Shown here: piece by piece, positions 1 to 8,974 of the stretch
Numbering within the stretch: the stretch's first letter is position 1
Layout of the letters: each line of letters starts with the position of its first letter
Source of the DNA: Phallusia fumigata
Taxonomy: Eukaryota; Chordata; Ascidiacea; Phlebobranchia; Ascidiidae
Length of the DNA: 36,459 bases
Direction of reading: 5' to 3'
NCBI GenBank assembly: GCA_008931825.1
Contig: QXVZ01011285.1
Location: 1 to 36,459, forward strand
Made by a program: the position numbers and the translations under genes
The notes under the pieces: generated by a model
What the model was told of the DNA's origin: nothing
Seen by the model: only the letters and a program-made list of their open reading frames with translations
Databases searched by the model: none

Positions 1-112
1 GGAATTTTGGCGGTAAATACAGTTTGCACAAAGTTTAGCAAAACATTATTTTTCATGTTATACCTTCTATTGTCATGTGCAGGATATTGCTGGTAAAAAA
101 GTTTAAAAATTA
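1..112 (+). promoter_or_regulatory. Conserved block upstream of peptide gene 1
   Basis: This block is nearly identical to the one before gene 2 (4683-4805) and recognisably similar to the one before minus-strand gene 3 (33370 to about 33500). All three keep a TTGTCATGTG-C/T-AG motif about 30 nt before the start codon (AG near 81-82 here), which looks like a 3' splice site. The nucleotides between it and the ATG would then be the end of a 5' UTR exon. It may equally be promoter; no clear TATA box is visible. Confidence 0.4.
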
Positions 113-198
113 ATGATGAATTTTTGTGTTGCCTTCATTCTTCTTGGTGTCCTGCTCTTGTCCTATCATGGAAAGGTTGGCAAAGCCATGGTTATCAG
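113..198 (+). CDS. Gene 1 exon 1: signal peptide
   Basis: Starts ATG ATG; either Met could initiate. It encodes a short polar N-terminus, a strongly hydrophobic core and a YHGKVGKAMVI tail, ending on the first two bases (AG) of an Arg codon before a GTTTAT donor. The same exon recurs at 4806-4891 and, on the minus strand, at 33287-33369, which supports it as a real coding unit. Confidence 0.75.
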
Positions 199-2009
199 GT
201 TTATATTAACTTACTGGTTTTTGTAATTTTGTAAAATGTTGGTGAAATGATAATACCATGGGGCCAGTATTTTAACCCTTGTTCTTAAGCCAAAAGAGTT
301 TTGTATGAGGGAAATACATTCGCCCAGAAATCAGGAAGTAGTAGGACAAGGAACAAAAGTAACGAGTATTTTCGCTCTGAGGACTCATCCAAATTCATCA
401 AAAGCGTTGAAGTGGTTTTTGACTAAACAACAACATTTGTTGGGCAAAAGATGGCTCATTTTTACTTATAGTTTAGTAGATAAATCCACGTTAAACATAA
501 CAAAATACGTTGATGTGCGCCAAATTGATTATAGATTGTCCCAACAAAATGTATTATTTTGCCCCTGTGGGACTGCCTTTCAGTTGACGTGAAGTCGCGG
601 GGTGGCAACTCAGCTAACTTCTTTATTCCAGCACTGCATGGGCACAAAGTAGGATAAAGTTGAACGCGACTATTTGTTGATGTTAACTGTGTCAGCGTTT
701 TCAAACGAATTAGATTTTCCATAAGCTGACAGCATTTCTATATTCTCAACCTTCCCTTTGCCAAGTTGGCCGAGTGGTTATCGCGACCTTCCGCGCGCAA
801 GGTTGTGGGTTCTAATCCTGTCTTGTCACGTCATTAGTCTATCCACAAAAACTGAGCGATTATAAAACTAAAGAACATTTATCGGGTAATTTTTGGATTA
901 CCAGTTGGTAAATAACGACAGTATCAATGTGCTCCAAACTTGTTAATGTGTTGCAACAATCCTTTGTCCGTCATTTGTTGAATTCCCACCTCGAGGCTTG
1001 GTTGAACTTGGCATTGAAAACATGGGCAAGTACGTCAACAGGCAAAACAATTTAATGAAACATCCTTTGATCAACGAGTCTACAAATGCAATTTTTCAAA
1101 AAAATTACGTATTTTCTGTGTGATCTAAGAAAGTTTTGAAGATAGTATTTTACTCTTTATTCCTATCCGTCCCCAATGTGTTGAATTAAGAGGCAAGAAA
1201 TATTGATGAATATAATTTCATTTCAGTTTTAATTTGTATTATATAACACTTAGCTTTTGTATTTCTTTAAAAAGCTGAAAATTCTAACATCATTGTTTTT
1301 GTGCTTCACAGAGAAAACGGATTAACAAGTGTGAAAAAGAGGCCAGTAGGGCCACCTATAGGCTTGGTTGAACTTGGCATTGAAAACATGGGCAGGTACG
1401 TCAAAAGGCAAAACAAATTAGTGCAACACCCTTAGTGATTTTGGCCAAAAAATATTGAAAGATTCGTGATAAACTTTTATCGACGAAAATTTTTCCAAAA
1501 AATTACATATTTTCTGTGTGATTAAAAATGTTTTTAAGATTGTATTTTACTCTTTATTCCTGTTCGTCCCCCATGTGTTGAACTAAGAGACAAGAAAAAT
1601 TGATAAAATAATGATTTTATTTCAGTTTCAATTTTTATTATTTAACACTTAGCTTTTTGTATGTCTTCAAATTCTAACATCACTTGTTTTATTCTTCACA
1701 GAGAAAACGGATTAACAAGTGTGAAAAAGAGGGCAGTACCGCCACCCCCTATGGGCATGGTTGAACTTGGCATTGAAAACATGGGCAGGTACGTCAGCAG
1801 GCAAAAAAATGTAGTGTTACGCCCTAAACGGTTTTGGCCTAAAAGTGTTTTAAGTTGTTCAGAACAATGTCATATACATCTTTGTACAGTGGCTTCAAGT
1901 TTAAAGTTTTGTTTTTATACTTTGTAGGGAAAACGAATTGAAAAGCGTGAAAAAACGCGCAGCATTCAGGCATCTACCACCTCCAAGCTTGTTTGGTCGT
2001 CACAATTAA
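113..2009 (+). CDS. Secreted repeat-peptide precursor, gene 1 (four exons)
   Basis: Join 113-198, 1312-1395, 1702-1788 and 1928-2009: 339 nt, 112 residues plus stop, in frame at every junction. All introns are phase 2. Exon 1 encodes a signal peptide (core FCVAFILLGVLLLSYHG; plausible cleavage after VGKA). Exons 2 and 3 each encode a spacer ENGLTSVKKR, then PVGPPIGLVELGIENMGR or AVPPPPMGMVELGIENMGR. Exon 4 encodes ENELKSVKKR, then AAFRHLPPPSLFGRHN and a stop. KKR is a prohormone-convertase-type site and Gly-Arg an amidation signal, so predicted products are VELGIENM-amides and a PSLF-amide. The mature peptides have no cysteines, so this is not a defensin-like fold. A neuropeptide/peptide-hormone or linear antimicrobial precursor would fit; I do not recognise the family. 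Two further broken cassettes (985-1029 and 2428-2460) lie within and after the gene. Confidence 0.7.
760..828 (+). repeat. tRNA-derived SINE head in intron 1 of gene 1
   Basis: It has a perfect Pol III A box (TGGCCGAGTGG, 767-777) and B box (GGTTCTAATCC, 808-818) with tRNA-like spacing. The acceptor stem pairs poorly and the anticodon loop is too large, so it is a tRNA-derived SINE rather than a working tRNA. The same element sits at the matching place in gene 2 (about 5065-5220), but there the head is missing and the body is kept. Confidence 0.7.
985..1029 (+). pseudogene. Truncated cassette exon relic in intron 1 of gene 1
   Basis: The 3' half of a cassette is intact (GLVELGIENMG, then a good GTACGT donor). 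The acceptor, the spacer and the KKR site are deleted; the DNA jumps from intron-like sequence straight to CCCACCTCGAGGC. It cannot be spliced in without another acceptor. Confidence 0.65.
1312..1395 (+). CDS. Gene 1 exon 2: cassette A
   Basis: 84 nt, phase 2 at both ends, between a TTCACAG acceptor and an AG|GTACGT donor. It encodes spacer ENGLTSVKKR and peptide PVGPPIGLVELGIENM followed by Gly-Arg. As a symmetric exon it can be gained or skipped without shifting the frame. Confidence 0.7.
1702..1788 (+). CDS. Gene 1 exon 3: cassette B
   Basis: 87 nt, one codon longer than cassette A because of an extra Pro; otherwise the same architecture and splice sites. It encodes ENGLTSVKKR then AVPPPPMGMVELGIENM-Gly-Arg. 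The flanking introns of A and B are also homologous (repeat period about 390 nt), so the duplicated unit was exon plus intron. Confidence 0.7.
1928..2009 (+). CDS. Gene 1 exon 4: terminal cassette C with stop
   Basis: Follows a TTTTTATACTTTGTAG acceptor. It encodes ENELKSVKKR and then a diverged peptide AAFRHLPPPSLFGRHN before TAA at 2007-2009. Downstream, AAAACGCGGCAAGTACATC still resembles the end and donor of an ordinary cassette, so this terminal exon appears to be a cassette whose isoleucine-glutamate region became a stop. A Gly-Arg after LF could still support amidation. Confidence 0.6.
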
Positions 2010-2427
2010 AACGCGGCAAGTACATCAGACTGCAATACAACTTAGTGCAACGCCCTTAGTGGTTTGTTCTGGCAAAATATTGAAAAGTTTCACATGTATA
2101 AAAAATCTTTTAATTTGTATTCGAATGTTTTTCGAAGTGTTTTTCCCAGCAACCGTTTAACAGGAAGCTGCATTTGCAAAACGCTTTAAAGGGTTACTTC
2201 GTAAATCAGTAGTGGACAACTAAGTTAATGACATGAAAATTTCCGTGTTCTGAAATTTCTAGCCCTTGGATCTTAAGGCCCTTGGTTTCAACTGTAACCC
2301 ATGTAGTTCAATTATACGCTTAGCAAAGTCTAACCCTTTTTCACACAATGCTTCAACTCAAGTTCACAATAAGTCACGTTTCAAAAAATCTGCAATAATG
2401 TAATTTTTTGTTTTTCATGTTTCACAG

Positions 2428-2460
2428 TTAAAACGGTGTGAAGATCCTGAAATAAATGAC
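2428..2460 (+). pseudogene. Decayed cassette start after gene 1
   Basis: A TTTTTCATGTTTCACAG acceptor-like tract is followed by TTAAAACGGTGTGAAG, matching the AGAAAACGGATTGAAAAG start of cassettes but carrying an in-frame stop and a deletion. It also contains AATAAA (2451-2456), which could serve as the poly(A) signal of gene 1. Confidence 0.45.
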
Positions 2461-3300
2461 AACAAGGGATCAACAGTTTGATAATCGTTTATTACTCTTC
2501 TTTTCTAATTTTGTACAAAAATGAAAATCAAACAAAGTAAAAATTTCACGAGAATTTGTATGGATTTTGCATGATCAAGAAAATCTTTTGTAACTTTTAT
2601 TTTATCTAGATCTCTTTTCTGTCTTAATCTATATACTCACTATATTTTGCCTAAATGTAAATGTGATTAGCATGTTGTGTAGTCGAAAAATACAAAGCTC
2701 CAATAGTTGAAAACAAAGTAGTGGTTGTGGTTTATGGAAAGTAATAGGTGTTACAATGTTTAATGGAAGCCTTCGTTAGATGCAGCTAGACATTTACAAA
2801 GTAAAATTCGAGCATTGAAATTATCCGCTCAGCGGCGAGCACTTGGTTAAATGGTAGAAAGTCTTCGATCCATATACAGACAAAATTTGGTGAGAATAGT
2901 CCTTGAAAGCGCCTGTATGATTAATAAAGGGAAAAACCACCCATCCTAAGATTATTCTAAAATATAAAACCTCCAATAACATGTTAAATTTTCTATTAAA
3001 TTGACGTGTCACATTTTAAATTCATGGCACGGAGTTAGCTAAAATCTTTGGTCAACCTCTTATATACTTGATGGAAATTTGACATTGACTAGCGACTTGC
3101 CGTGTTCAATATACATCGAAGGCGAAACGCCATTAAATACCACAATGGTCTGATATTTGTTGGGTTGGAAAGTCGACAGAACCACTAAATTTTGTTAAAA
3201 TAAAAATATCATCACTATATATAAGCTGTTGTTACCAAAACCTCCCATTGGTGATTATACTTTTTGAAAGATGGCGATTGCTTTTTGCCTTATATCATAG
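2461..3300. other. Intergenic stretch, nothing recognised
   Basis: AT-rich sequence between the relic cassette and the minus-strand relic at 3302. The short ORF near 2821-3012 on the minus strand has no recognisable motif or splice context. Confidence 0.5.
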
Positions 3301-3301
3301 T

Positions 3302-3365
3302 TTATTGCCAAGTTCAACCAAGCTTGTAGATGGCTTCATTTGCCACGATTTTTAATCCACATTCT
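3302..3365 (-). pseudogene. Minus-strand cassette exon relic
   Basis: The reverse complement reads AGAATGTGGATTAAAAATCG and then AAGCTTGGTTGAACTTGGC, clearly the cassette start and its GLVEL core. Indels break the frame, the dibasic site is lost and there is no pyrimidine-rich acceptor. It shows that the family once had another minus-strand member between genes 1 and 2. Confidence 0.55.
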
Positions 3366-3559
3366 CTTCAAATCTTGCAAAACGTTGCATTTTCGCAGGT
3401 GATTCGAAACTTGTTAAGAAACATGATAGTTAATTTAATACATCGACTCTAAACTATAAAGTGATCAAAATGTAGTCAAATTTTGTTGCCTCTGAGCTCT
3501 GAGATTTTGAACATCGAACAGGTGTAGCACAGTAAAAAACTTGTACCACAATGTAAATG

Positions 3560-4310
3560 TCACATGTTACCGAACGTCGACCACACTTATCCAGAACAAG
3601 TTTTTTAACGTCATTTGACGTTTCGTGGTAACTGCCGAATCGGCATTAACTTATATGCAAACGAAGGCAGGTTGGACATGACCTCGTTCAGGTTTGTGAT
3701 TGAACTTAATGCGTTTGCGGTAACTGGTTTTACAGTTGACTGGAATTGAACAAACATCGCGTGTTAAGCGCAGAGATAAACTAGTTCGGGTAAAAGGCAC
3801 TTTGCAACGTCAGCATATTTAAATAGAAACCACTCTTTGGCATAAAAGTTGCATTTCAGAATTTGATTTTGTAGCAACTATTTTAATCGTGCTCCAGCTA
3901 CGCCTTGATGGAATATTCGAAAATGCTACAATCTTTTTGTGAGACCACGTAAATAAACATTTTGTCTGCGTATATTTGATGCGTTCGCTTTTATTGATAT
4001 TACGCGACAAGTCGGTCAAGTCGTTTTTGCGAAAAATTGATAATTTCTTTGCATCCGATAGAAAGAATTAAGTTAAGTTTGCGCTCAGCACGCAAAATTT
4101 TTGTTCAGCTTCAGTCAACTGTTAAATTGTTTACGACATAACCCGGTTTATCATACCATGCTACAAAGTCAAGATTAACGCACAAATGCCTTTTATTTAC
4201 ATGTTTTCATAAAGTACGTATTAAGAAGCGACGACTCGCCAAAACGGCGTTGAAAAATAGGTTGCGGAATGTTGGTGGGCGCACTGTTGGTGATACAGAA
4301 CGACATTCTA
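3560..4310. mobile_element. Small fold-back (inverted-repeat) element
   Basis: The left arm (about 3600-3800) and right arm (about 3930-4300) are imperfect reverse complements, e.g. ACAGTTGACTGGAATTGAACAAA against the reverse complement of 4095-4130. The inner boundary TTTTTGTGAGACCACGTAAA (about 3934-3953) is shared almost exactly with the large element at the right end of the window (about 35873-35892), so both belong to one non-autonomous family. No transposase is encoded. Outer limits are approximate. Confidence 0.55.
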
Positions 4311-4682
4311 CCAATTCTACCAATACTTTACCAAGTTTGAAAACAGCTTCAATAAAGTACCTTTAGCTTTACATTATTCGAAAACAACAAATTGAGGATT
4401 TGGTTATTTCCCGGTGTTAATAGGCATTAAGTCGTACGATCAAGTATAATTGTATCTTATTTGTCAATTCACTTTTGCTTGATAAACACTTTGCTTTCCC
4501 CCTAATGGTTGTTGTTAAATTTTCATGTTCGCATTCGCCATTCTGATTCAAGGAAAAAAGATGAAATGCTAATCACGCACTCCCTTTTTTGCAAACCGTG
4601 TTGTTTGTAAAAAAATGGTGGGGGTCAGAAAACATGTTTGCGGCTTTAAAAGAATCGAGAAGTTGACGCTGCTGCCAGTTTT

Positions 4683-4805
4683 CGGAACTTTGTCGGTAAA
4701 TACAGTTTGCACTTAGTTTGCACAAAGTTTAGCAAAACATTATTTTTCAAGTTATACCTTCTATTGTCATGTGCAGGATATTGCTGGTAAAGAAGTTTAA
4801 AAATT
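4683..4805 (+). promoter_or_regulatory. Conserved block upstream of peptide gene 2
   Basis: A near-copy of 1-112, including GGTAAATACAGTTTGCAC and the TTGTCATGTGCAG acceptor-like motif about 35 nt before the ATG. It has a short internal duplication (TTAGTTTGCACAAAG) absent from gene 1. Either a promoter or the end of a 5' UTR intron. Confidence 0.4.
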
Positions 4806-4891
4806 ATGATGAAATTTTGTGTTGCTTTTATTCTTCTTGGTGTCCTGCTCTTGTCTTATCATGGAAAGGTTGGTAAAGCCATGGTTATCAG
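4806..4891 (+). CDS. Gene 2 exon 1: signal peptide
   Basis: Begins ATG ATG; core FCVAFILLGVLLLSYHG; ends in phase 2 before GTTTGTATT. The protein sequence is almost unchanged from gene 1 although the surrounding intron has accumulated indels, which suggests constraint on this exon. Confidence 0.7.
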
Positions 4892-5944
4892 GTTTGTATT
4901 AACTTATTGCTTTTTGTATTTCTGTAAAGTGTTGGTGAAATGACAATACCATGGGGCCAGTACTTTTAGCCTTGGTTGTTAACCCAAAAGAGTTTTGTAT
5001 GAGGAGAATACATTCGCCCAGAAATCAGGAAGAAGTAGGGCAAGACACAAAAGTAACGAGTATTTTGTTGTGGTGGGTTTTAATCCTGTCTTGATCGCAT
5101 GTGTTTCCCTGAGCAGGACACTTAAGCGACATTGCTCAATCGAAAAATCTAATAAAAATGATCCAACTAAACTACAATCAGACAAGTTGCTTAGAAAGTC
5201 CCTACAACACATGCTCATAGTCTATCCATAAAAACAGAGTGATTAAAAAAAATTGAAATTTTAACAGTCGTTAATTAGCGACAATAATGATGTGATTCAC
5301 ATTTGTTACTGTGCTGCAACTCTCCTATGTCTCTAATGTGTTAAACTGAGAGACTAGATGAATTGATGAATAGGATTTCTTCAGTTTTAACTTCCATTTT
5401 AAAATTTAACTTTTTGTACAACCTCTACTTAGCTGCAACTTATAACTTTTTTATATTCATGCTTCACAGAGAAAACGGATTGAAAAGCGTGGAAAAAAGG
5501 GCAGTGCCACCTGTGGGTTTGGTTGAACTTGGCGTTGAAAACATGGGGAAGTACGTAAACAGGCAAAACAATTTAAGCCAACACCCTTAGTGGTTTTGGC
5601 CAAAAAAATATTGAAAGATTCGTGATAAACTTTTATCGACGAGTTTACAAAAACAATTTTCCAAAAAAATTACATATTTTCTGTTTGATTAAAGAAAGTT
5701 TTAAAGATTGTATTTTACTCTTTATTCCTGTCCGTCCCCCATGTGTTGAACTAAGGAGCAAGAAATATTGATGAAAATGATTTGATTTCAGTTTAAATTT
5801 CTATTATTTAACACTTGACTTTTTTGTATGTCTTTGAATAGCTGCCAATTCTGACATTATTGTTTTATTCTTCACAGAGAAAACGGATTGAAAAGCGTGG
5901 AAAAAAGGGCAGTGCCACCTGCGGGCTTGGTTAAACTAAAATAA
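4806..5944 (+). CDS. Secreted repeat-peptide precursor, gene 2 (three exons)
   Basis: Join 4806-4891, 5470-5550 and 5878-5944: 234 nt, 77 residues plus stop, in frame at all junctions. The signal-peptide exon differs from gene 1 by little more than Asn-to-Lys. Cassette A encodes ENGLKSVEKR then AVPPVGLVELGVENM-Gly-Lys. Cassette B encodes ENGLKSVEKR then AVPPAGLVKLK and a stop at 5942-5944. The dibasic site is KR rather than KKR. After the stop, cassette-like sequence continues to a GTACGT donor, so B is a cassette truncated by mutation. Gene 2 may be a working short paralogue or an early pseudogene. The offset from gene 1 is about 4.69 kb in direct orientation, and both genes share long stretches of intron 1, so they arose by segmental tandem duplication. 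Confidence 0.6.
5065..5220 (+). repeat. SINE body in intron 1 of gene 2
   Basis: It starts at the B-box region (GGGTTTTAATCCTGTC) and continues with TTTCCCTGAGCAGGACACTTAAGCGACATTGCTC, a body typical of tRNA-derived SINEs. The A-box half is absent here, while gene 1 keeps that half and has lost this body. The two loci therefore carry complementary deletions of one ancestral insertion. Confidence 0.6.
5470..5550 (+). CDS. Gene 2 exon 2: cassette A
   Basis: 81 nt, phase 2/2, CTTCACAG acceptor and AA|GTACGT donor. It encodes ENGLKSVEKR and AVPPVGLVELGVENM-Gly; the split codon becomes Lys, giving Gly-Lys instead of Gly-Arg as the predicted amidation signal. Two codons shorter than gene 1 cassette B because of fewer prolines. 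Confidence 0.65.
5878..5944 (+). CDS. Gene 2 exon 3: terminal cassette B with stop
   Basis: TTCACAG acceptor. It encodes ENGLKSVEKR, AVPPAGLVKLK, stop. The stop overlaps an AATAAA hexamer (5940-5945). Relative to other cassettes there are substitutions and an insertion in the VELGIE region. Confidence 0.5.
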
Positions 5945-6302
5945 ACTTGGAAACATAGGCAGGTACGTTAACAGGCGAAACAATTTAGTGAAACGGCATG
6001 AAATAACATAGAGCCGATATTTGTTGGGTTGGTAAAGAAAGGGAAAATTTGTTGTGTGTCATCAGTGTTGACTCCACAGTCTCTTCGGCTATTTTGTAGG
6101 CCCCAGAAGGGTACATCATGTTGTTTTTATCTCAGCAATTATCTTTAGAAACAAACAAATTCTTTTTTTTTATTTTTTGAGCAATTGAGATCAGAAGTAA
6201 AAAGATTACATAAATATTTACTCATTTCATCTTTACTCTTTTGTTTTTCTGCCTAATTTTACGTTAATGTCGAAAACAAATTAGTTTGTTTTTCCAAAGA
6301 AG

Positions 6303-6581
6303 ATGAGGAATTTAGGAAAGCCAAACCTTATTTATGTTGATGGGGTTTTGAGGGCCGGTGGAAAGCTAGACTTTGATGAAAAGCACCCGATCATCCTTTC
6401 GTTCGACTATCGAGTTGCAGACGTGGTGATTATGCAGCCGCATGATGAGGTTGGTCATGCTGGAATGGTACACACGTGGTCGACCGTGAGACCGCGCTAC
6501 TATATCATCAATGGAGGTTTACCGGTCCGGCGCGCGATGGGCAAGTTTGTTTGTAGCCAACAAAGAAGCGGTTCGTTGTGA
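6303..6581 (+). pseudogene. BEL/Pao-type retrotransposon integrase zinc-binding fragment
   Basis: About 90 residues open. YVDGVLRAGGKL followed by KHPIIL resembles the segment ahead of the integrase in BEL/Pao polyproteins, and HDEVGHAG ... VRRAMGKFVCSQQ matches the H-H-C-C zinc-binding region (integrase_H2C2). The expected second zinc cysteine context is disturbed and a stop follows. No LTRs, reverse transcriptase or catalytic integrase core were found nearby, so this is an isolated dead fragment. It is part of an endogenous transposable element, not a host gene. Confidence 0.65.
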
Positions 6582-6589
6582 AAGTAGAT

Positions 6590-7560
6590 GAGGCAGGTGT
6601 TTATTGTTTTGAGGCAAAAACGTCTAAACCGGCTGAAGTACTACATGTGAAATAAAAATGTTAAAAACATAAAAAAGATCTGGCGGCTATATTCCTGTTT
6701 AGAAATCAAATTTACATAACCTACACAGGGCTATTTCTAAGACTTGTTTGGAGAACAATGTGTAAACATTTTTATGTTTACTTGTGATATATTTTGACTT
6801 TCGTAGTTGATTTGAGAAACAGTTGGCACTTAAATGCCCGTAGATGGTTTTTACGCGTACTTGTGCCTACCAAAAGTGCTCACAGAAACAACACTTGTCT
6901 GTAATCTTGCTCGCAATGCACTTCGGGCTTAGAAATACTCAGATATTTTCACACTCAGAGTCATAATACGGCCCTGGCGCCATCCCACTCTTGCGTGCGT
7001 TTTTGTCGTGGCCGGTAGTAACCCCGTTTTAAAAGTCAGTCAGACAATAACAGCCAGATGGTAAATGACTTGCTATTATTATTTGAGGTCACAAATCAAC
7101 ACGCACCACTCCAATGATGTGCACAATCTGCTAACATGAACATAAATTCTGCAGATGACATGCCCGTTTTACACCGCACATATTCTTGCTGAAGCTCCTC
7201 GTTTTCTTCCATTCTATTGTTAAAATGAGTATTCTGTTTAGCATCCTACTTTCGATCGTCCAGCCATAGACTTTATATTTTAAGGCAAAACGGTTACCAT
7301 GCGATTTCTGGGTTTATCATTTACGCCATATGCCCCGGTCAAATCAATAAATTTAAACGCCTCTTTAGGCCACGGTTTAAAGGTTTCGTGTGTTGCTGGG
7401 TTTAAAACATAGTCAGCGGATTAGCTTCTGCTTGGTGTTACGAATCTGCTTATTTTGCTTTGCATGTTTGGGTTAACTTAAGCCAGATCCACAGATTTCC
7501 AATATATTACGACAGTGTATGTTTAAGGTCAATGGACAAACATATGTTTGGTGTATAAAC
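6590..7560. other. Intergenic stretch, nothing recognised
   Basis: No ORF with a recognisable domain, no clear repeat boundary and no RNA gene seen between the BEL/Pao fragment and the tandem-repeat block. Confidence 0.5.
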
Positions 7561-7807
7561 CATGACGTACGTAAGTATGGTGATACAAAAAAGTATTTGT
7601 TTGAAGTTGTTTTGATAGTGAGAACTACGTATGTGGAAGTGTTGTCGTTGCGAATTATTGCACATCATATCCGCGGTAAATCGTATATTGGAGAATGAAC
7701 AAAACTTTAGCGGGGATACCACTTGTTTAATCAGCGACATTACAATAGTGTGTAAAAAGGGTATCGCTAAGCACCACACTTTTATATCATTATCATCTTA
7801 TATCCTC

Positions 7808-7892
7808 GTGACAAGTTGTCCTGGTTTCGTACTATGTCGACGTGACATGTTGTCAGTAAAAGTTAAGCCTACGTGACAATTAAGTTGTCACA
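7808..7892. promoter_or_regulatory. Trio of TGACA/TGTCA palindromes, unit 1
   Basis: GTGACAAGTTGTC (7808), GTGACATGTTGTCAG (7842) and GTGACAATTAAGTTGTCAC (7873) are three inverted repeats spaced 34 and 31 nt apart, close to three helical turns. Repeated with the same spacing in units 2 and 3. TGACA is also the core bound by TALE homeodomain factors; whether any protein binds here is unknown. Confidence 0.35.
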
Positions 7893-8060
7893 TTAAATAG
7901 GAGGCCGTGGTAAAAGGATTGCTGAGCAAACACTATAAACCGAATCGGCAGAACCTAGTGTAATAAAACCCCAACAACAAGTTTTATTGCATTACTAAAA
8001 ATGCTGCACAAAAAGTTCCACAATCTCTGTCTATTCTCTTTGTCTCAGGAACTTCACAGC

Positions 8061-8202
8061 TTACGTGCTTTCTAGGTGGAACACATGGCGGAAAACGACG
8101 TCGAGATTAGCCACAGGTCGGGAGCGAGGCACTCGAATGCCGACGCGATAAGTCGTAGAGAAACCGCTGACAAACTCATTTGGAAAAATAAACGAAGTTG
8201 AA
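8061..8202 (+). pseudogene. Ty3/gypsy RNase H fragment, unit 1
   Basis: The frame after a TAG reads VEHMAENDVEISHR and SGARHSNADAISRRE, the C-terminal signature of the Ty3/gypsy RNase H domain (a G-x-RH-x-NADALSRR type motif). It is about 45 residues between stops; the rest of the polyprotein is absent. Copies lie at 9434-9575 and 10807-10948, with a 3' half at 11330-11400. Confidence 0.7.
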
Positions 8203-8775
8203 CAAAGTAAGGAATTGATCAATAGTTTGTTGGATGTACATAAATACTGCAATAAAAGTAAAAGTATTTGTTTTGTGTAGTTTTAATGATAAGTATGACA
8301 TATGTGGGAGTGTTGTTGTTGGGAAATATCAGGGGTGTCAACCTTTTAGGCCGAAGGGTCACGGGCGATTCGCAAATGATTTTGTGGGACACTTGACGAT
8401 AGGGAATTTTGTATTTAAGTTTCCAGTGTAAATTGGTACTAAAATGGTCAAAATCTTCGCACCGAAATTTCATCAGGCATATTGACCTGTTGCAGACAAA
8501 TACAAAGTTTTAACATTTCCACCGATTGCCGTTTGGGAGCACTACGGGCATAACAACATCGATAAATCATCAATAAAATAATAATTTCCTGTGTATCATT
8601 TGATTTCAACTGGATTGTTGAAATGAGAAATTGTGTCTTTTACTAGAATTTTTTTATTCACTACGTATCTTTCATGTTGCTCAAAAACTTCTGGTTTTCG
8701 ACATCGATGCATTTGCGGGCGAATGAATGACTAAAACATTGAATAGAGTTACATTAGGTATTTTTTGTCGTGCAG

Positions 8776-8974
8776 GTTTCCTAATTATGAGACCTTCATG
8801 GACAATGTGAAAACTATCAGCAGAATACAACTTAGAGATCAGCTTCAGGTCAATTGCGAAGCACTCAAATACAGACACAGTGAGCCGGAGAGAAACAAAA
8901 GACGAACTGATTTCGCACACTTTAACAGAAACGAAGTAGAACGAAATAAGGAACTATTCATTGATTTGCTGATC
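8776..8974 (+). CDS. Exon-like open frame of unknown function, repeat unit 1/2 junction
   Basis: 199 nt open throughout, preceded by TTTTTTGTCGTGCAG (good acceptor) and followed by GTACGT (good donor). It encodes a charged, Arg/Asn/Glu-rich segment beginning FPNYETFMDNVKTIS and including PERNKRRTDF. No domain recognised. Its copy at 10150-10348 has the same length and the same splice-like ends. It may be an exon of a duplicated gene or transposon whose other exons are outside the unit, or a chance open frame. Confidence 0.35.

Noticed and set aside
760-828. Functional tRNA gene
   Set aside because: A and B boxes are perfect, but the acceptor stem mispairs, the anticodon loop is oversized, and the element sits inside a gene copy as a SINE head.
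113-2009. Defensin-like antimicrobial precursor
   Set aside because: The predicted mature peptides have no cysteines; the dibasic and Gly-Arg layout fits processed, amidated linear peptides better.
3819-4019. Minus-strand ORF in the fold-back element
   Set aside because: It reads through the inverted-repeat arm and loop; the equivalent at 35856-36086 has a different frame content, so it is not a conserved protein.
8329-8342. Complete hAT MITE starting CAGGGGTGTCAACC in the tandem repeat
   Set aside because: The terminus looks right, but no opposite end or 8-bp duplication was found in the unit.
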